In this document: piece after piece, positions 44,764 to 55,639 of the stretch
Numbering within the stretch: the stretch's first letter is position 1
Layout of the letters: each line of letters opens with the position of its first letter
From: Prionace glauca
Lineage: Eukaryota; Chordata; Chondrichthyes; Carcharhiniformes; Carcharhinidae
DNA: 64,000 nt
Direction: 5' to 3'
NCBI GenBank assembly: GCA_037974335.1
Contig: CM075729.1
Coordinates: 125,687,498 to 125,751,497, forward strand
Made by a program: the position numbers and the translations under genes
Notes under the pieces: model-generated
What the model was told of the DNA's origin: nothing
Database searches by the model: none
What the model saw: the letters and a program-made list of their open reading frames with translations, nothing else

Positions 44764-47700
44764 CTCCCTCAAATGAAACAAAATTTAAAACGGAATGAAA
44801 CCGGAAATGTTAACCCTGCAGTTACTCCGCATAATAGTGCCATTCCTGACCTAATGTAAAACCGCAGGAAGATGTGTTACAAAGTTGTGCTTAGAAGTTA
44901 GAAATGTAAGCACCAAGAGTGGCAAAAAAAATGAAACATTTGTGGCGAAAGGCCGAACAACAGGTTACCGAAGCAACAGACTTTCAGGCATTTGGATCTT
45001 TTTGAACTCAGCCAATCAATTTGAATGAGGCAATTAGAAAGCAGCAACCTATTAAATTTAAATCTGATGATTCTGGCAATTTCGGACCAATCCCATTGTG
45101 AGGGATATTGATGTGTCTTCACAGGTATAAAAGCAAAGAGCAGCAGGACAAAAGGCAGAAGTCAACTGCCGCCTGCTCCAGCTCATAGCTCTTAGCTCAA
45201 CGCCTCTGTATATAGTAAAGATACCAAAGAAGAAAGAAGAATAGACAGAGAAGGCCCAGAATTAGAGAATGACTAAAACTCTATTTTTTGTTAATGATTG
45301 GGAATTGTTTTTGATGAAACATCATCCATAAGCATCCTGTTATATTCGGTTTGTTAATCATCCATTTATCTTGGTCACTGTTACCTGGATAATAAATTAT
45401 TACTTGTTAACTTTAGAGAGAGTGTCAGGGAGTTATCTTGGATTTAACTACTAGAGGTTGCTGTCGAGCAGGTCACACCAATTCACATTGACTTGTTACA
45501 GATTATAGGACATAGCCCTCTTTGAATGGTTAGGTGTTAATCCTCAGATGGGGGATAAACCTCTGCTTTATAACAGATGTCTTTTGCATCCACTATTCTC
45601 CAGTGTATGGCAGAACAGGAATTCAGAAATAGCTCGAAATCTCAGTAATTAATATTGAAGCTAAATTCCTTCCATTTTGCAATTTGCAGTTAAACCTGTT
45701 AGTTTTTTTTTGCTATTCTAACGGGGCAGACGATGGTATTATCCTCAGATTATTAACACGACAATATAGCTGACGGCGTCAGCACACCCGAAGTGCAATG
45801 GGATAACTCGTCCTGCGTGAACCACCTGCTTGATCATGGTTTCACGCCGTCAGGTAAGTATTCTTAAGCATAATCGTAGAGTCAATACTGTAAGGAGACA
45901 GCCATTAGGCCCATAGAGTTCGTGCCTACTCTCTGTAGTGGCATCCAATCATTCCCATTCGCCTACTTAAACCCTGCAAGTTTATTCCCTTCATGTTTAT
46001 CTAAATCTAGCAACTCATGTACACTTCCATCAAATAGCCCTCTTCAATTACAATTGCTCCAAGGAAAAGAACATCAAATTCTCCAATCTAACATTGTAAC
46101 TAAAACCATTCAACACTGAAACCATTTCAGTAAATCTCATTCCTGCATTTCCAAATATCATTTCTGTTCTTGTAAATTATGGTGACCAGAATTGGACACA
46201 ATTATTATTTATTTATTAGTGTCACAAGTAGGCTTGTATTAACACTGCAATGAAGCTCCTGTGAGAATCCTCTAGTCGCTACACTCCCGCGCCTGTTCGG
46301 ATACAGTGAGGGAGAATTAAGCATGGCCAATGAACCTAACCAGCAGGTCTTTCGAACTGTGGAAGGAAACAAATGAAGGCATGGGGAGAATATGCAAACT
46401 CTGCACAGACAGTGACCCAAGTTGGGAATCGAACCTGATGCTGTGAGGCAGCAGTGGTAGCCACTGTACCACTGTACTCAAGCATAATCAGATTGCTATA
46501 AAATTTGACTTCCCCGTTTCTATACTCAATGCAGCGATTCGGGAAGGCAAAAGTCCGATTGCCTTGTAAGTTTCCTCTCAACTTTAACTGTTTATACACA
46601 TAAACCTGTAATTCTCATTTCTTATATTTAATTTCACCCTTGCACTTTCCATGCTCCTGTTTGACTTGTACAGTACTGGTTTATTGACATCGGAGATTAG
46701 CTTTCTTTTTTGCTTTGTCCTACTCTGTATGCTGTGTGGTACATCACTTCAATTTAAATCCCTGTATTCAACATATCTGTTTACGACACTCAATATTGTG
46801 TATACCGTAGCAACTGCTCATGCAACATTTTACACTCCAGTCAAACACTTTTCATCTATGTTCTTGTGAAATAGGAGCAGGAGTAGGCCATTCGTCCTCT
46901 CGAGCCTGATGCGACATTCAATTACATCATGGCCAATCTACTTCGGTGCTGTTTTCCTGCACTATCTCCACAGCCCTTCATTGTCTCCAATAGACAGACC
47001 TGAACCACCTCTGCTGTGCACACACTGAATGACTAAGCCTCCACGTTCTTCTGGGGTAGAGAATTGCAATTGGTGCGCATTCAGAGGGAAGAAATTCCAC
47101 CTCACTTTAGTTTGACGTGCCCTTCTCTTTACTGTGTGCCCTCTGAAACTCAACGTTTGCCTCTGCTCAAATTTCTAACTGTAGAGCACGAGCTCACTCT
47201 TCCACTCGATTGAATTCTATCTGCCCTGTGTTCACCCAATCCACCAGTCCGTTTATGTCCTCTTGAAATCAAAGAACAGTCTCCTTCCTGCTCATGACAC
47301 CTCTTGTTTTGCAATTTTACCATCATCGTCAATTTGTTTAAAATGATGGTATCAAATAGCGATCAGAGGAACATGTGATTGAGGATTGAATATATTTCAT
47401 ACTTTTGCTTAATAAAATACTCACAAGTGTGGCGATTCTGTGCCTTTAAGAAATGTATTTTAATCATTTCCTAGTAGCATATTATTGGCACTGTGTTTTC
47501 TACAACCAGTGTTCTTTATTTCTGCTGAGGGAGAATAGTAGACATTATGCTCATTTTAATCTGGTCCAATGGAATGTTCTACGGTTTAGTGGTCCTTTGC
47601 GGACTGCTGAGCTTGATTTGAGATTCATTGACATTTTATATTAATTACGGAAAGCGATGTTTCAGAAAAAAAGTGGAGTTTCAGTTTTGTTTGAGTTGCT

Positions 47701-50700
47701 GCTAGAAAGAAGACAATGCCTCCATCTCTGTCTCTCTTCAGGTGATTGCTGAAAGTTCCGGGACTGAAAGCCTCAGAGATTTAATCCAACATTTAAAGGA
47801 TCAATTCACAGCCGGTATAAAAATCTTAAAGTCCACTGATTTTGTGCCAAGTCTAGAGAAATGTGTATGTAGGTGGGATGATGTTTGACTTGAATCAATA
47901 TAGGTAGCTACTTGTAAAGGTTCATGTTGTGTTGTGTTTAATTCGTACAATTGGTAAAATTTATACCAAATCTTTTTGTTATATTTTAACGGTGTACTTA
48001 AATAAACGATTTGATAAAAGCTTCCTAGTGTGTCACTTGAATCATACCTCAGCAGAAATAAAGGACACTGGTTGCAGGCAACACGGTGCCAATAACATGC
48101 TACTAAGAAGATAATTGAAATACATTTCTTAAAGGCACAGCATCATCACTCTTGTGAGTATTTTATTTAGCAAAATTAGCACATGTATTCTATCAATAAT
48201 CACATATTCCTCTGATAGTTATTTGATACCATTATTTTCAACAAATTTATCCCGAGGTAAAATTGCAGAACAAGAGATGTCATGAGCAGGAAGGAGCTTG
48301 TTCTTAACATTTTATGCTCACCCATGGCAAAATCAAAAGTAAAATTTAGGGTCTGGGTTAACTTCATAAAATATTTCACTGTTTCTTGCCTGGATCCTAA
48401 CACAAGAAAGAGCCTTCATCCTGGAGAGGACCCTGCATTTTTCAGAATCAATGTTTTCTTAAAGTAGACTTACAATTCAGATGATTGGGCGATGGAACTG
48501 ATAATCTACTGTTTCGATGCAATACTTTCGTGTCTAGGCAGCACAATGGTACAATGGTTAGCATTGCTACACTGCAGTGCCAGTTACCCAGGTTCGATTC
48601 CCGGTGTGGGTCATTGTCTGTACGAAGTTTGCAATTTCTCCCCATGCCTGCTCAGGTTTCCTCTGGGTGCTTCAATTTCCTTCCACGGTCCTAAGATGTG
48701 CGGGTTAGGTGGATTGGGCATGCTAAATTGCCCTTTCGTGTCAGGGGGAGTTGCTAGGGTAAATGCATGGTGTTATGGGGATATAGTGTGGATGTGATTG
48801 TGGTTGGTGCAGACTCAGTGGGCCGGATAGCCTCCTTCTGTGCTGCAGGATTCTATGATTCTATGCTGAGATTTCATCCCTGACCTCCATCCGAAAGCCA
48901 ACAACTAATGAGTTATAACTACCCTAGTTATAACTACCCTAGTTATAACTACTACTAGGTAGTTATAACTACCTAGTTATAATAGACTGGTCTAGTCTAT
49001 TAAAATTCTAAATGCTTCTATAATTGTAATGTGGTACATCTTTCTTACCTGCGTGTGATTTCGAGGTGTTGGTGTTCTATCTGCAAAACATAAACATAAA
49101 AAGGTAAACCTATTACATTTATGTGGCGAAGAAGGCAAGTGGAGGGAATAACTCAGTTTTTTTTCCAATGAATCAAGTAATCGCTCAATAATGATACGAA
49201 GGCAAAATAAAGTTCTACAGTCCGACCTGAATCCAGGACCTTTCACTGCGGAAGCGCATGTATCATAATGTGAGCTACAGGCTAACTTGGGCACATTGCT
49301 TTAGTCCTGAAAGTTTTACTGGTCTAGCAATACATTGGCAGAGTTGATTACTGTGGGAATATGAGTCCACATGTCAGTGTGGAATTTAAATTCAATTGAT
49401 ATGTAAACGTTTAATTGGAGGCTTGACTCAATAATGATAACCGTGAAACCATCGATTGTGACAAAAAAAATCATCTCTTTTAATAATGTCTCTTCGGAAT
49501 TGTTCTTAGTTAATGTGGTCTTGATGACACCAGACCCACAGCAATGTATTTGACTCCGAACCGCCACCTGAAATGGCTCACTACACTATTCACAAGTGCC
49601 AAAACGCTGCCGGAAAGTTAATGAACTGCAATCATTCACCACCGCCTTCGCAAGGATAGTTAGGATGGGCCACATGCTGGCCTTACAAGCGACAGCCACA
49701 TCCCGTGAAAGTCTATATACATAAAGGAAATAAAACATAATTGCAAGTGCATCCTGGTGTTAAATATAAAGTGGTCAGTTACAATTTACTTCTTAACTCT
49801 AAAGACATTATGGTGCTTTACAGTGCATGCTACGCTACAAACTGGAAACAAATAAATTAGGAGTAGGAAAAAGCCATTCGGCTCTTCGAGCCCATTCCAC
49901 AATTCAATATGACCATGGCTGATCTTCTATCTCAATATTCCTGCCTCCCCCCTACAGTTCTTCATCTTCAGTTTCATGCGTCTGAACCGGAGCATCGGTA
50001 GAGCTCTCATAAGCCTATGTTCAAGCATAGAGGGTAGTTATAACTCATTAGTTGTTGCTGATTTTGAAGGTTGTCCTCAAGGTTAGCACTGCCGTCAGCT
50101 GCTGTAATATTCAGCGATGACTGTGTGCTCACGCCCCACTCCACAACTTTCAACACAAAATCTGACACTGCAGAAGAAGTGCTCCAAGCGATAGTGTGCA
50201 GTCGATGCTCAGTAGCGCTCACGCATCTCTACCCAAGGCTGCTTTAAAACCCTAAATATACCCGATCACTATTCGCCACCGTAAGACAGAAATGAATCAC
50301 CTTGACACTTCTTGCGGCTCAAGAAGATAAGAATTGCGACTAGAAGCATCACTGTAGTGACCACCAACGCTGAAGACAAGGTAATCAATTTTTGCGTTGA
50401 AGCTTCTTCCTTGTCCTTGGCCTGATCTGGGAAATCTGAAAGGGCTATTAATAATAACATCCTAGTTAGCTTTTCAATGAACTGAGCCATATGTTTGGCT
50501 CATTGTAAAGTCGCTTTTTAACAAGTAAGTCATATTTCTTAAGTGTTTAGTTCTCTTTCCAATGACAATGTGTTTGTTTGATTTGATTTATCATTTTCAC
50601 ATGTTTTGGGGCATAGTGAAAAGTGTTGTTTATTGCATGCTGTAGACAAAACATACTGTTCATAGGGTGCATAGGGGAGAAGGCAAGGTGAAAGTGCCGA

Positions 50701-53700
50701 CTATAGTGTTACAGTTATAGCTCGTGTATAGAAAAAGATCAGGTGCCACTTTGCGTTCTGCCGGGTTATGTAAGATTATGTGAATAAATCCACTTGTGAG
50801 TGTGTGTGAGATGTGGGATCTACCATGTTATACCAACACAAAGCTAGCCCTAATTCAATTAACTTTGAGTAACTGAGTATGCCCTTGGCGAAGAAGCTGT
50901 GATATAGAGTATAAATTCATGCACAGGCAATGATTGTCCGCTATAACTTTGGATGAATAGATACCTGCGCATGCAAATTTGCGTTTCAACGTCAACACAA
51001 ATTTGTATTATTTGTAATCGGTTTGAAATGAAACAGTGAATTCACATAAACGTTGGGAAGTCTGGACATGAACAATGCTAACAAAAAAAATCTCTCATTT
51101 TGATTCGTGCCAATGAAGGAAACATAGAAAATAGGACCAGGAGTTGGTCATTCAGTTCAGCGAGCCTGCTCTGCAATGAAGCAAGATAAAGGCTGCTTTT
51201 GTACCTCCACGCCTTACTCCAGTGCTCTCCCCATAGCCCTGACATTTTAGAGTCTTGAAATCTATTTTCTTCCTAACTTTTCTCGGCCTCCACTGACTTT
51301 CGGTTGTAAAAATCTCCACGGGTTCATCACCCTCTGATCGAAAACACTTCGAATCATCTCCCTCCTAAATGACCTACCCCAAATCATGAGCCTGATGTCC
51401 CTGCAGCCAGAAAAATTACCAAACCTGCAGCAAGTCTGTCCAGCCCTGACAAAATGTTATACATTTCAATGAGAGCCCCTCTCATTCTTCTGAACTTCAG
51501 TGAATACGAACTTCTCATTCGACAATCCTGTCAAATGAAGAATTAGTCTGATGACCTTTCACTGCAGTCCCTCTAACGCAATTATATTATTTCTTAAATA
51601 AGGACACACAAACTGCATACAATGCTGCAAGTGTGGACTCATCGAGGTCTTCTAAAGCGGCAATACGACATCCCTGTTCCAGCACGCAAAATCTCCTGCA
51701 ATGAAGGCCAACATGCCGTTTAGCTTCCTAACCCGTTGTGGTACCTGCATGCTTGCTTTCAGTGAGTGGTGTGCTAGATCGCCCAAGTCTCTTTGTGCAT
51801 CAACGTTTGCCAATCTCTCACCATTTAAATAATACTCTGCCATTCTGTTTCTTCTCCCGAAGTGAACAACTTCACATTTACGCACTTAATACTGCATTTG
51901 CCATGCGTTTTCCAATTCACATACCTTGATCAAATCACGACGAAGTCTCCTAACACCCTCCTCATTAGTCAACTTCCCACTACGCTTCTCTTCATCAACA
52001 GATTATGGAAAGATTGCTTTAATTGATGTACATTGTGAACAGTTAGCGCCCATGCATTGCTCTCTGTGAGACTTCACTAGTTACTGTCCGCTACTTCGAA
52101 AAAGATCCATTTATTCCTATTTTCTGTTTCCTTTCTGCTTACAAATTCTCAACAATCCTGCCACCCCCTCCCAATCCCATATGTTTCAATTTTGTAAACT
52201 GACACCCTTTGAGGGACTTTACCAGAAGCTTTTTGGAAATACAAATAGACTTATCCACTGGTTAAAACTTATCTATGCTACTCGTAATGTCCTCAGAATT
52301 TCCAGGAGGATTTTGAAATATAATTTCTCTTTCATAAAACCATATTGACTTTGTACAATCACTTTTCTATTCTCCAGCAGTTTTGTTATTGTGCCCTTCA
52401 TAATAGACACCCGCATTTTCCCTGCTGTTTGGCTTAAATTAACTTGTCTATTTTCTCCTGTGCTCATTTTTTAAATAACAGTTGTACATGTAGGACCCAA
52501 GTTGGGAAATGTCTGACTCAGTTTGAGAGAGTTACCCCCAATTGAGACAGTGAACATGAAGGTGAGTTTGTGACGGGACAGAAAACTATGGCATCAACCT
52601 GCCCAATGTTCCATTGCTGAAAATGTCTGGTCATCCAATTCCAGTAATTAGAAACAATTCGCTTGAATAATACAAGGAGCGATGACAGGCTGCTCCCACC
52701 CCGGACACCACCGAGAAGGAAAGGCGACTGGTTCCACGCTGACCATCCCAACAGCCATAATGCACTGCGGGTCTCATTAGCCAGGGCTGAGTGGGCTTCA
52801 TCATTGTACCCAATGCATCCAATTGCATTTACCCTGAGCTCCATCAGTCTCTTCAAAGCCAGGAAGGCGTGAATCACAGCTACCTGGGCTGCAGATAGGC
52901 ACCCAGTGCCTTCGGAGAAAGTAATTTCAGGCTCTTGGTCCAAAAGAGTTTGATAGTGTTCGGGGCCACTGTGGGGTTGGGGGTGGTGAGAGTATTGGAT
53001 TCAAGAGACGAAGCGGGTAGGAAGGGGATGGGCGCAATGTTCAATCTAGGAGTCCGCCTCTGTATCGGTCTTTAGTCTCTTTCAGGGTAAAAACTGGACT
53101 TTTGGTTCTGGCCCTTTGCGCACGCCAAACGCATTATGTCTAGACACAAAAATCAGACAGTCTCACATGCAATTTGCGCATTTAACTCTATACTCAGGCT
53201 AATATAGAAACTACTTTGAAATATATGCTTTAATGGAGTACACGTTAAACTAATAATTAATGTAGAGTAGGATAATGAGCATTAATCTCTATGGATTCAA
53301 AATGAACACGTTTCTCATGACTATTTTCTCAGAATTACAAAGTGTATATTGTGGGAATAATTAGTTTGATCTGTTATTGAAAAGAATAAATGTAAAGAAA
53401 GGCACATGGTAGCATATAGGAACGTACCGTTAACAGTTACCCGTGTGCCCGTTGCAGTTCTTTTGCCATCTTGGATCGAAGACCATTCACAATAATATAT
53501 CCCGGAATCATTCCGATTTGCCTCCATGACTGTAATTTGGCTGCTGTTTAATGATTGTCCTTCTTTCTTCAAAACTCGGCCTACAAATCCTTCAGATGTG
53601 TTCGTAACCAAACACTGATTCCGACCTGATGCTTGCTTGTACCACCGGAATGCAAAGACTTCTGTCACGTTAGACGTAGTAAATTTACAGGAGATTTGAA

Positions 53701-54664
53701 ATTCCTCTCCTTCTATTATTTCGATAGTCTCTGGGCTTTGAGTCACTTTGACGTCGGCAACTGCAGCAGCTGTAATGCAGAGATTCCAGTTATACTTGTT
53801 ATACAAACCTACTCCTCTCCTCAAACAACTGTCCTGGCACCTTGCTAATAATTCATCTGCGGCTAATGGCAAATTCAAAGAATTCGCACTCACATCCCCC
53901 GAACTTCAGCAGGAAGATGATCATTGAATTTTCTATATGAACCATTTGGTGTGAACAATTCTTTCTTGCCCTGGAGCCTTTGACCCTGAGCAATTTTGTG
54001 GGATTAACACCACATCCAAGTTCGCATCTGAGCATGCGCATACTAGATGTTGTCATCTCCTTGATGCCTATTGAGGCAGTCTGAAACTATTAAGGGCTCA
54101 CTCAAGTACAATACTGCGATTTCTGGATATCTGACATAAAAACTCAAATATGAATAAACTCGGCAGATCCGGCAGCATCTCTGGAGAGGAAAAAAGGAGT
54201 TAACATGACCAGAAGTCCAACAACGCCTCCGACAGTGGACTGGAAACGATAACCAAAGATGCGGCCAGCCCTACTCACTTTATCAAGAGTTTTCTCTTTT
54301 TATTTATGTTAACAGCCATTATTAAAATCCTCCCAGCACTTGTCTACTCACTTCATGAGAAGTGCTGTTGAACATGTTAGGAACAGCACCAGGCAACACT
54401 AAATATCAGGAGACGAACTGGTGTCGATACAACACACGGAAGCCAAACGATAGAATCAACGTGATATCAATCCTGATCTATCCAAAATTAACGGATCACA
54501 ACCAACTTCTGCAGAGCTGCCCCAACAACTTCTCAATGACAATTGACATGCAATAGATGTTGTCCTTTTTGGAGAAGCCCACTTTCCATTAACACATTTA
54601 ACAACAAATACCAGGAAGTTCAAGACTTACCAGCAATTAGCAGTGCACCCATAACTGGATACAT
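44516..54664 (-). CDS. inhibitory NKp30-like receptor gene, copy B
   Basis: Exons on the minus strand are the leader 54631-54664, V-set 53428-53769, membrane 50277-50426 and tail 44516-44763, all in phase 1. This is the same architecture as copy A with a single V exon and shorter introns. The membrane-exon donor is G|GCGAAT, where copy A has G|GTGAGT. If this GC donor is not used, the frame reads two codons on and stops, leaving a receptor with a short basic tail and no ITIM. If it is used, the tail has all three. The open tail exon suggests it is, or until recently was, expressed. The ligand may differ from copy A's, because V-domain loops differ at many positions. Confidence 0.75.
45012..45133 (+). 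promoter_or_regulatory. CCAAT/CCAAT/TATA module, unit B copy
   Basis: CCAAT at 45012-45016 and 45087-45091 and TATAAAAG at 45126-45133, equivalent to 14214-14335. All three boxes are unchanged although the flanks have accumulated substitutions and small indels. Confidence 0.4.
45770..45861 (-). pseudogene. truncated U1 snRNA-like segment, unit B
   Basis: It reads ATACTTACCTGACGGCGTG from 45861 leftward, with the 5'-splice-site-pairing ACTTACCTG intact. Stem-loop I has the GATCAAGCAGG loop (GATCACGAAGG in human), and the U1A loop core ATTGCAC is kept. The GACGGCGT/ACGCCGTC closing stem then ends the segment at about U1 nucleotide 92. No Sm site or later stem follows, so it cannot make a normal U1 particle. 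Its exact 5' end abuts the 3' tail of a LINE on the same strand. Confidence 0.78.
45862..46200 (-). mobile_element. LINE 3' fragment joined to U1-like segment
   Basis: Reads leftward from CCAGAATTGGACACAATTAT to TACGATTATGCTTAAG. The same fragment as 16395-16930 but shorter and in the opposite orientation relative to the duplicated unit. Confidence 0.75.
46205..46480 (-). mobile_element. SINE (family 1), unit B only
   Basis: Inverted SINE with an AATTATTATTTATTTATTAG tail and GGGAATCGAACCTGATGCTG in the head. It abuts the LINE fragment and has no counterpart at 16.3 kb. Confidence 0.8.
46481..46869. other. no gene seen
   Basis: No exon or clear repeat; a part at 46480-46640 may be more inverted LINE sequence. 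Confidence 0.4.
46870..47360 (-). mobile_element. LINE 3' fragment
   Basis: Inverted LINE end: GAAATAGGAGCAGGAGTAGG, GCCTCCACGTTCTTCTGGGG and CCTCTTGAAATCAAAGAAC. It continues into the left arm of the inverted repeat described at 47276. Confidence 0.7.
47276..48300. repeat. inverted repeat, about 255-bp arms
   Basis: 47276-47530 matches the reverse complement of 48040-48300 with scattered mismatches (for example AAATACTCACAAG, GTGCCTTTAAGAAATGTATT and CAGTGTTCTTTATTTCTGCT in the left arm). The spacer of about 510 bases has no open frame. The outer part of the arms is LINE-like, so this may be two opposed copies of one repeat or an inverted duplication. Confidence 0.75.
48535..48870 (+). mobile_element. 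SINE (family 1), full length
   Basis: GGCAGCACAATGGTACAATG head, GGTTCGATTCCCGGTGTGGG with the B box, core at 48690 and TTCTATGATTCTATG tail. Only the tail third survives in unit A (17024-17125). Confidence 0.88.
48899..48998. repeat. palindromic insertion with AGTTATAACTACC units
   Basis: Unit A has no counterpart (CCGAAAGCAAAAATCTATTA at 17150). The first 27 bases (48899-48925) are the exact reverse complement of 50031-50057. Then come repeats of CTAGTTATAACTACC, a perfect 24-bp palindrome at 48954-48977, and a near-palindrome TAGACTGGTCTAGTCTA. Confidence 0.88.
49365..49735 (+). mobile_element. SINE (family 2), shared
   Basis: Unit B counterpart of 17500-17870, with the same internal order and flanks. 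Confidence 0.75.
49850..50010 (-). mobile_element. LINE 3'-end fragment, shared
   Basis: Unit B counterpart of 17990-18180. Confidence 0.65.
50277..50426 (-). CDS. stalk and transmembrane exon, receptor copy B
   Basis: A 150-base exon with acceptor GATTTCCCAG. It encodes stalk DQAKDKEEASTQK, membrane span LITLSSALVVTTVMLLVAIL then IFL, and basic SRKKCQ. It is one residue shorter than copy A and also uncharged in the span. A cysteine next to the membrane (KKC) could be palmitoylated. The donor is G|GCGAAT instead of GTGAGT; a GC donor with this poor consensus is expected to be weak. Confidence 0.8.
50577..50750. repeat. dispersed repeat next to membrane exon B
   Basis: Counterpart of 19303-19490, also about 150 bases upstream of the membrane exon. 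Confidence 0.6.
51115..52487 (-). mobile_element. degraded CR1-type LINE in receptor B intron
   Basis: Unit B counterpart of 19845-21250. It contains KCEVVHFGRRNRMAEYYLNG and AQRDLGDLAHHSLKASMQVP. It stops at TGTAGGACCC, where unit B joins sequence that in unit A lies beyond 23.58 or 27.53 kb; CCCAAGTTGGG microhomology marks the deletion. Confidence 0.7.
52488..53427. other. intron between V and membrane exon B, no gene
   Basis: Aligns to 23580-24544 and 27520-28519. The frames at 52518-52943 have relatives in unit A (23705-24061 and 27689-28003), for example ALRRLMELRANAIG against ALKRLMELRVNAIG. They differ by frame shifts between copies, so I treat them as non-coding conserved sequence. 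Confidence 0.55.
53428..53769 (-). CDS. V-set Ig exon, receptor copy B
   Basis: A 342-base phase 1-1 exon with acceptor GCATTACAG and donor AACG|GTACGT. It encodes DVKVTQSPETIEIIEGEEFQ, ISC with the first cysteine, FRWYKQASGRNQCLV, GRVLKKEGQ and NDSGIYYCEWSSIQDG, ending TATGTRVTV. It has an extra cysteine in the C' region (NQC) not seen in the copy A domains, which might be unpaired or form a dimer bond. The first glycine of the J-like G-x-G is replaced (T-A-T-G-T). The frame is open. Confidence 0.85.
54143..54290 (+). repeat. dispersed repeat upstream of V exon
   Basis: Same family and position relative to the V exon of copy B. Confidence 0.65.
54631..54664 (-). CDS. leader exon, receptor copy B
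   Basis: It reads MYPVMGALLIA plus one base, with donor ATTGCTG|GTAAGT. With the V exon start it gives A-A-A-V-A before DVKV, a good signal-peptide end. Nearly identical to 30879-30912. Confidence 0.8.
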
Positions 54665-55639
54665 GTTTCAATTTTGCCTGTGAATACAAAAAGGAAGACA
54701 AGAGTTGCAAAGACAGTTTGTATTTGCATTCAGTTTTGCAGCGATAATTAAAAGTTCTTTACACGTGACAATGCACGCTTTTGCTCAACGCTTTATCTCC
54801 AATTTGGTCGTCCATTTATTCGCAAATTTAGTTTTGCATTTATGGAGAGAAAATGTTGCGACGTTCGCGTACACGTCCGCCTTAAATTAGAGCAAAAGCT
54901 GCTCAAGCCTAGGGAGGAAATGGAGACCCGCCAGGAGGGGTACAATCAAACACGAGCTGGATGGACCCAATGGTTCGTTTCCAATTATAATGTGTGCATA
55001 TTTAGACAAGAATCTGCCATTTCTAGGATTTCCATCACAGTTAGGACGATGAAGAGAGAGCGTCCACTTAACTTTATACCACACATATTTTTCATGATAT
55101 TGTATTATCAGGTTGACGACCTGAAAGCTCAGTGGTATAAGGATGGACAGTTTGAGCCTACACTTAGTGGAGAATGAGAGGTGATCTTGAACATATACGA
55201 TCCTGAGGCAGCAGAATAGGCCACGAAATGGGAGGAAATTTTCACCTCTGGAAGAAGCTAGTACTAAAGGACACAGTTTAAGGATAAGGTGATGTTTGAG
55301 ACGGAGATATTGAGCATCGCACATTCCACCCGAAGTGTCCTTAGTATATGAAATCCGCTTGCCAAAACACAGTGGATGCTGAGTCGCTGAGTTCAGTCAA
55401 AAGCTGGGGTTCTTAGGTAGATAATAGAGTATGGGGGAAGGTGGCAATGCGGCTATGGGGGAAGGTGGCAATGCGGAGTTGAGACTCCTATCAAGAGTAG
55501 ACACAATTTTATTGAATGGTAAAGAAGTTTCGAATGGTAGAATAGTGTATTTATACTCCTGGATCTTATAGAATCTCTTCAGGGCAGGAGGCCCATTCAG
55601 CATACACTGCTTCTCTCACAGTGTATCCTGCCAAGGAAC

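Noticed and set aside
45770-45861. Working U1 snRNA gene
   Set aside because: The Sm site and the last two stem-loops are missing, and the upstream sequence is a LINE tail without a snRNA promoter.
52518-52943. Conserved open frame downstream of the V exons (three related copies)
   Set aside because: Related frames at 23705-24061 and 27689-28003 share only parts, shift frame between copies and lack splice logic. The similarity is explained by duplication alone.
53428-53769. V exons as rearranging Ig or TCR V segments
   Set aside because: No CACAGTG heptamer or nonamer follows the exons. The J-like strand is inside the exon and a normal GT donor follows, so these are ordinary receptor exons.
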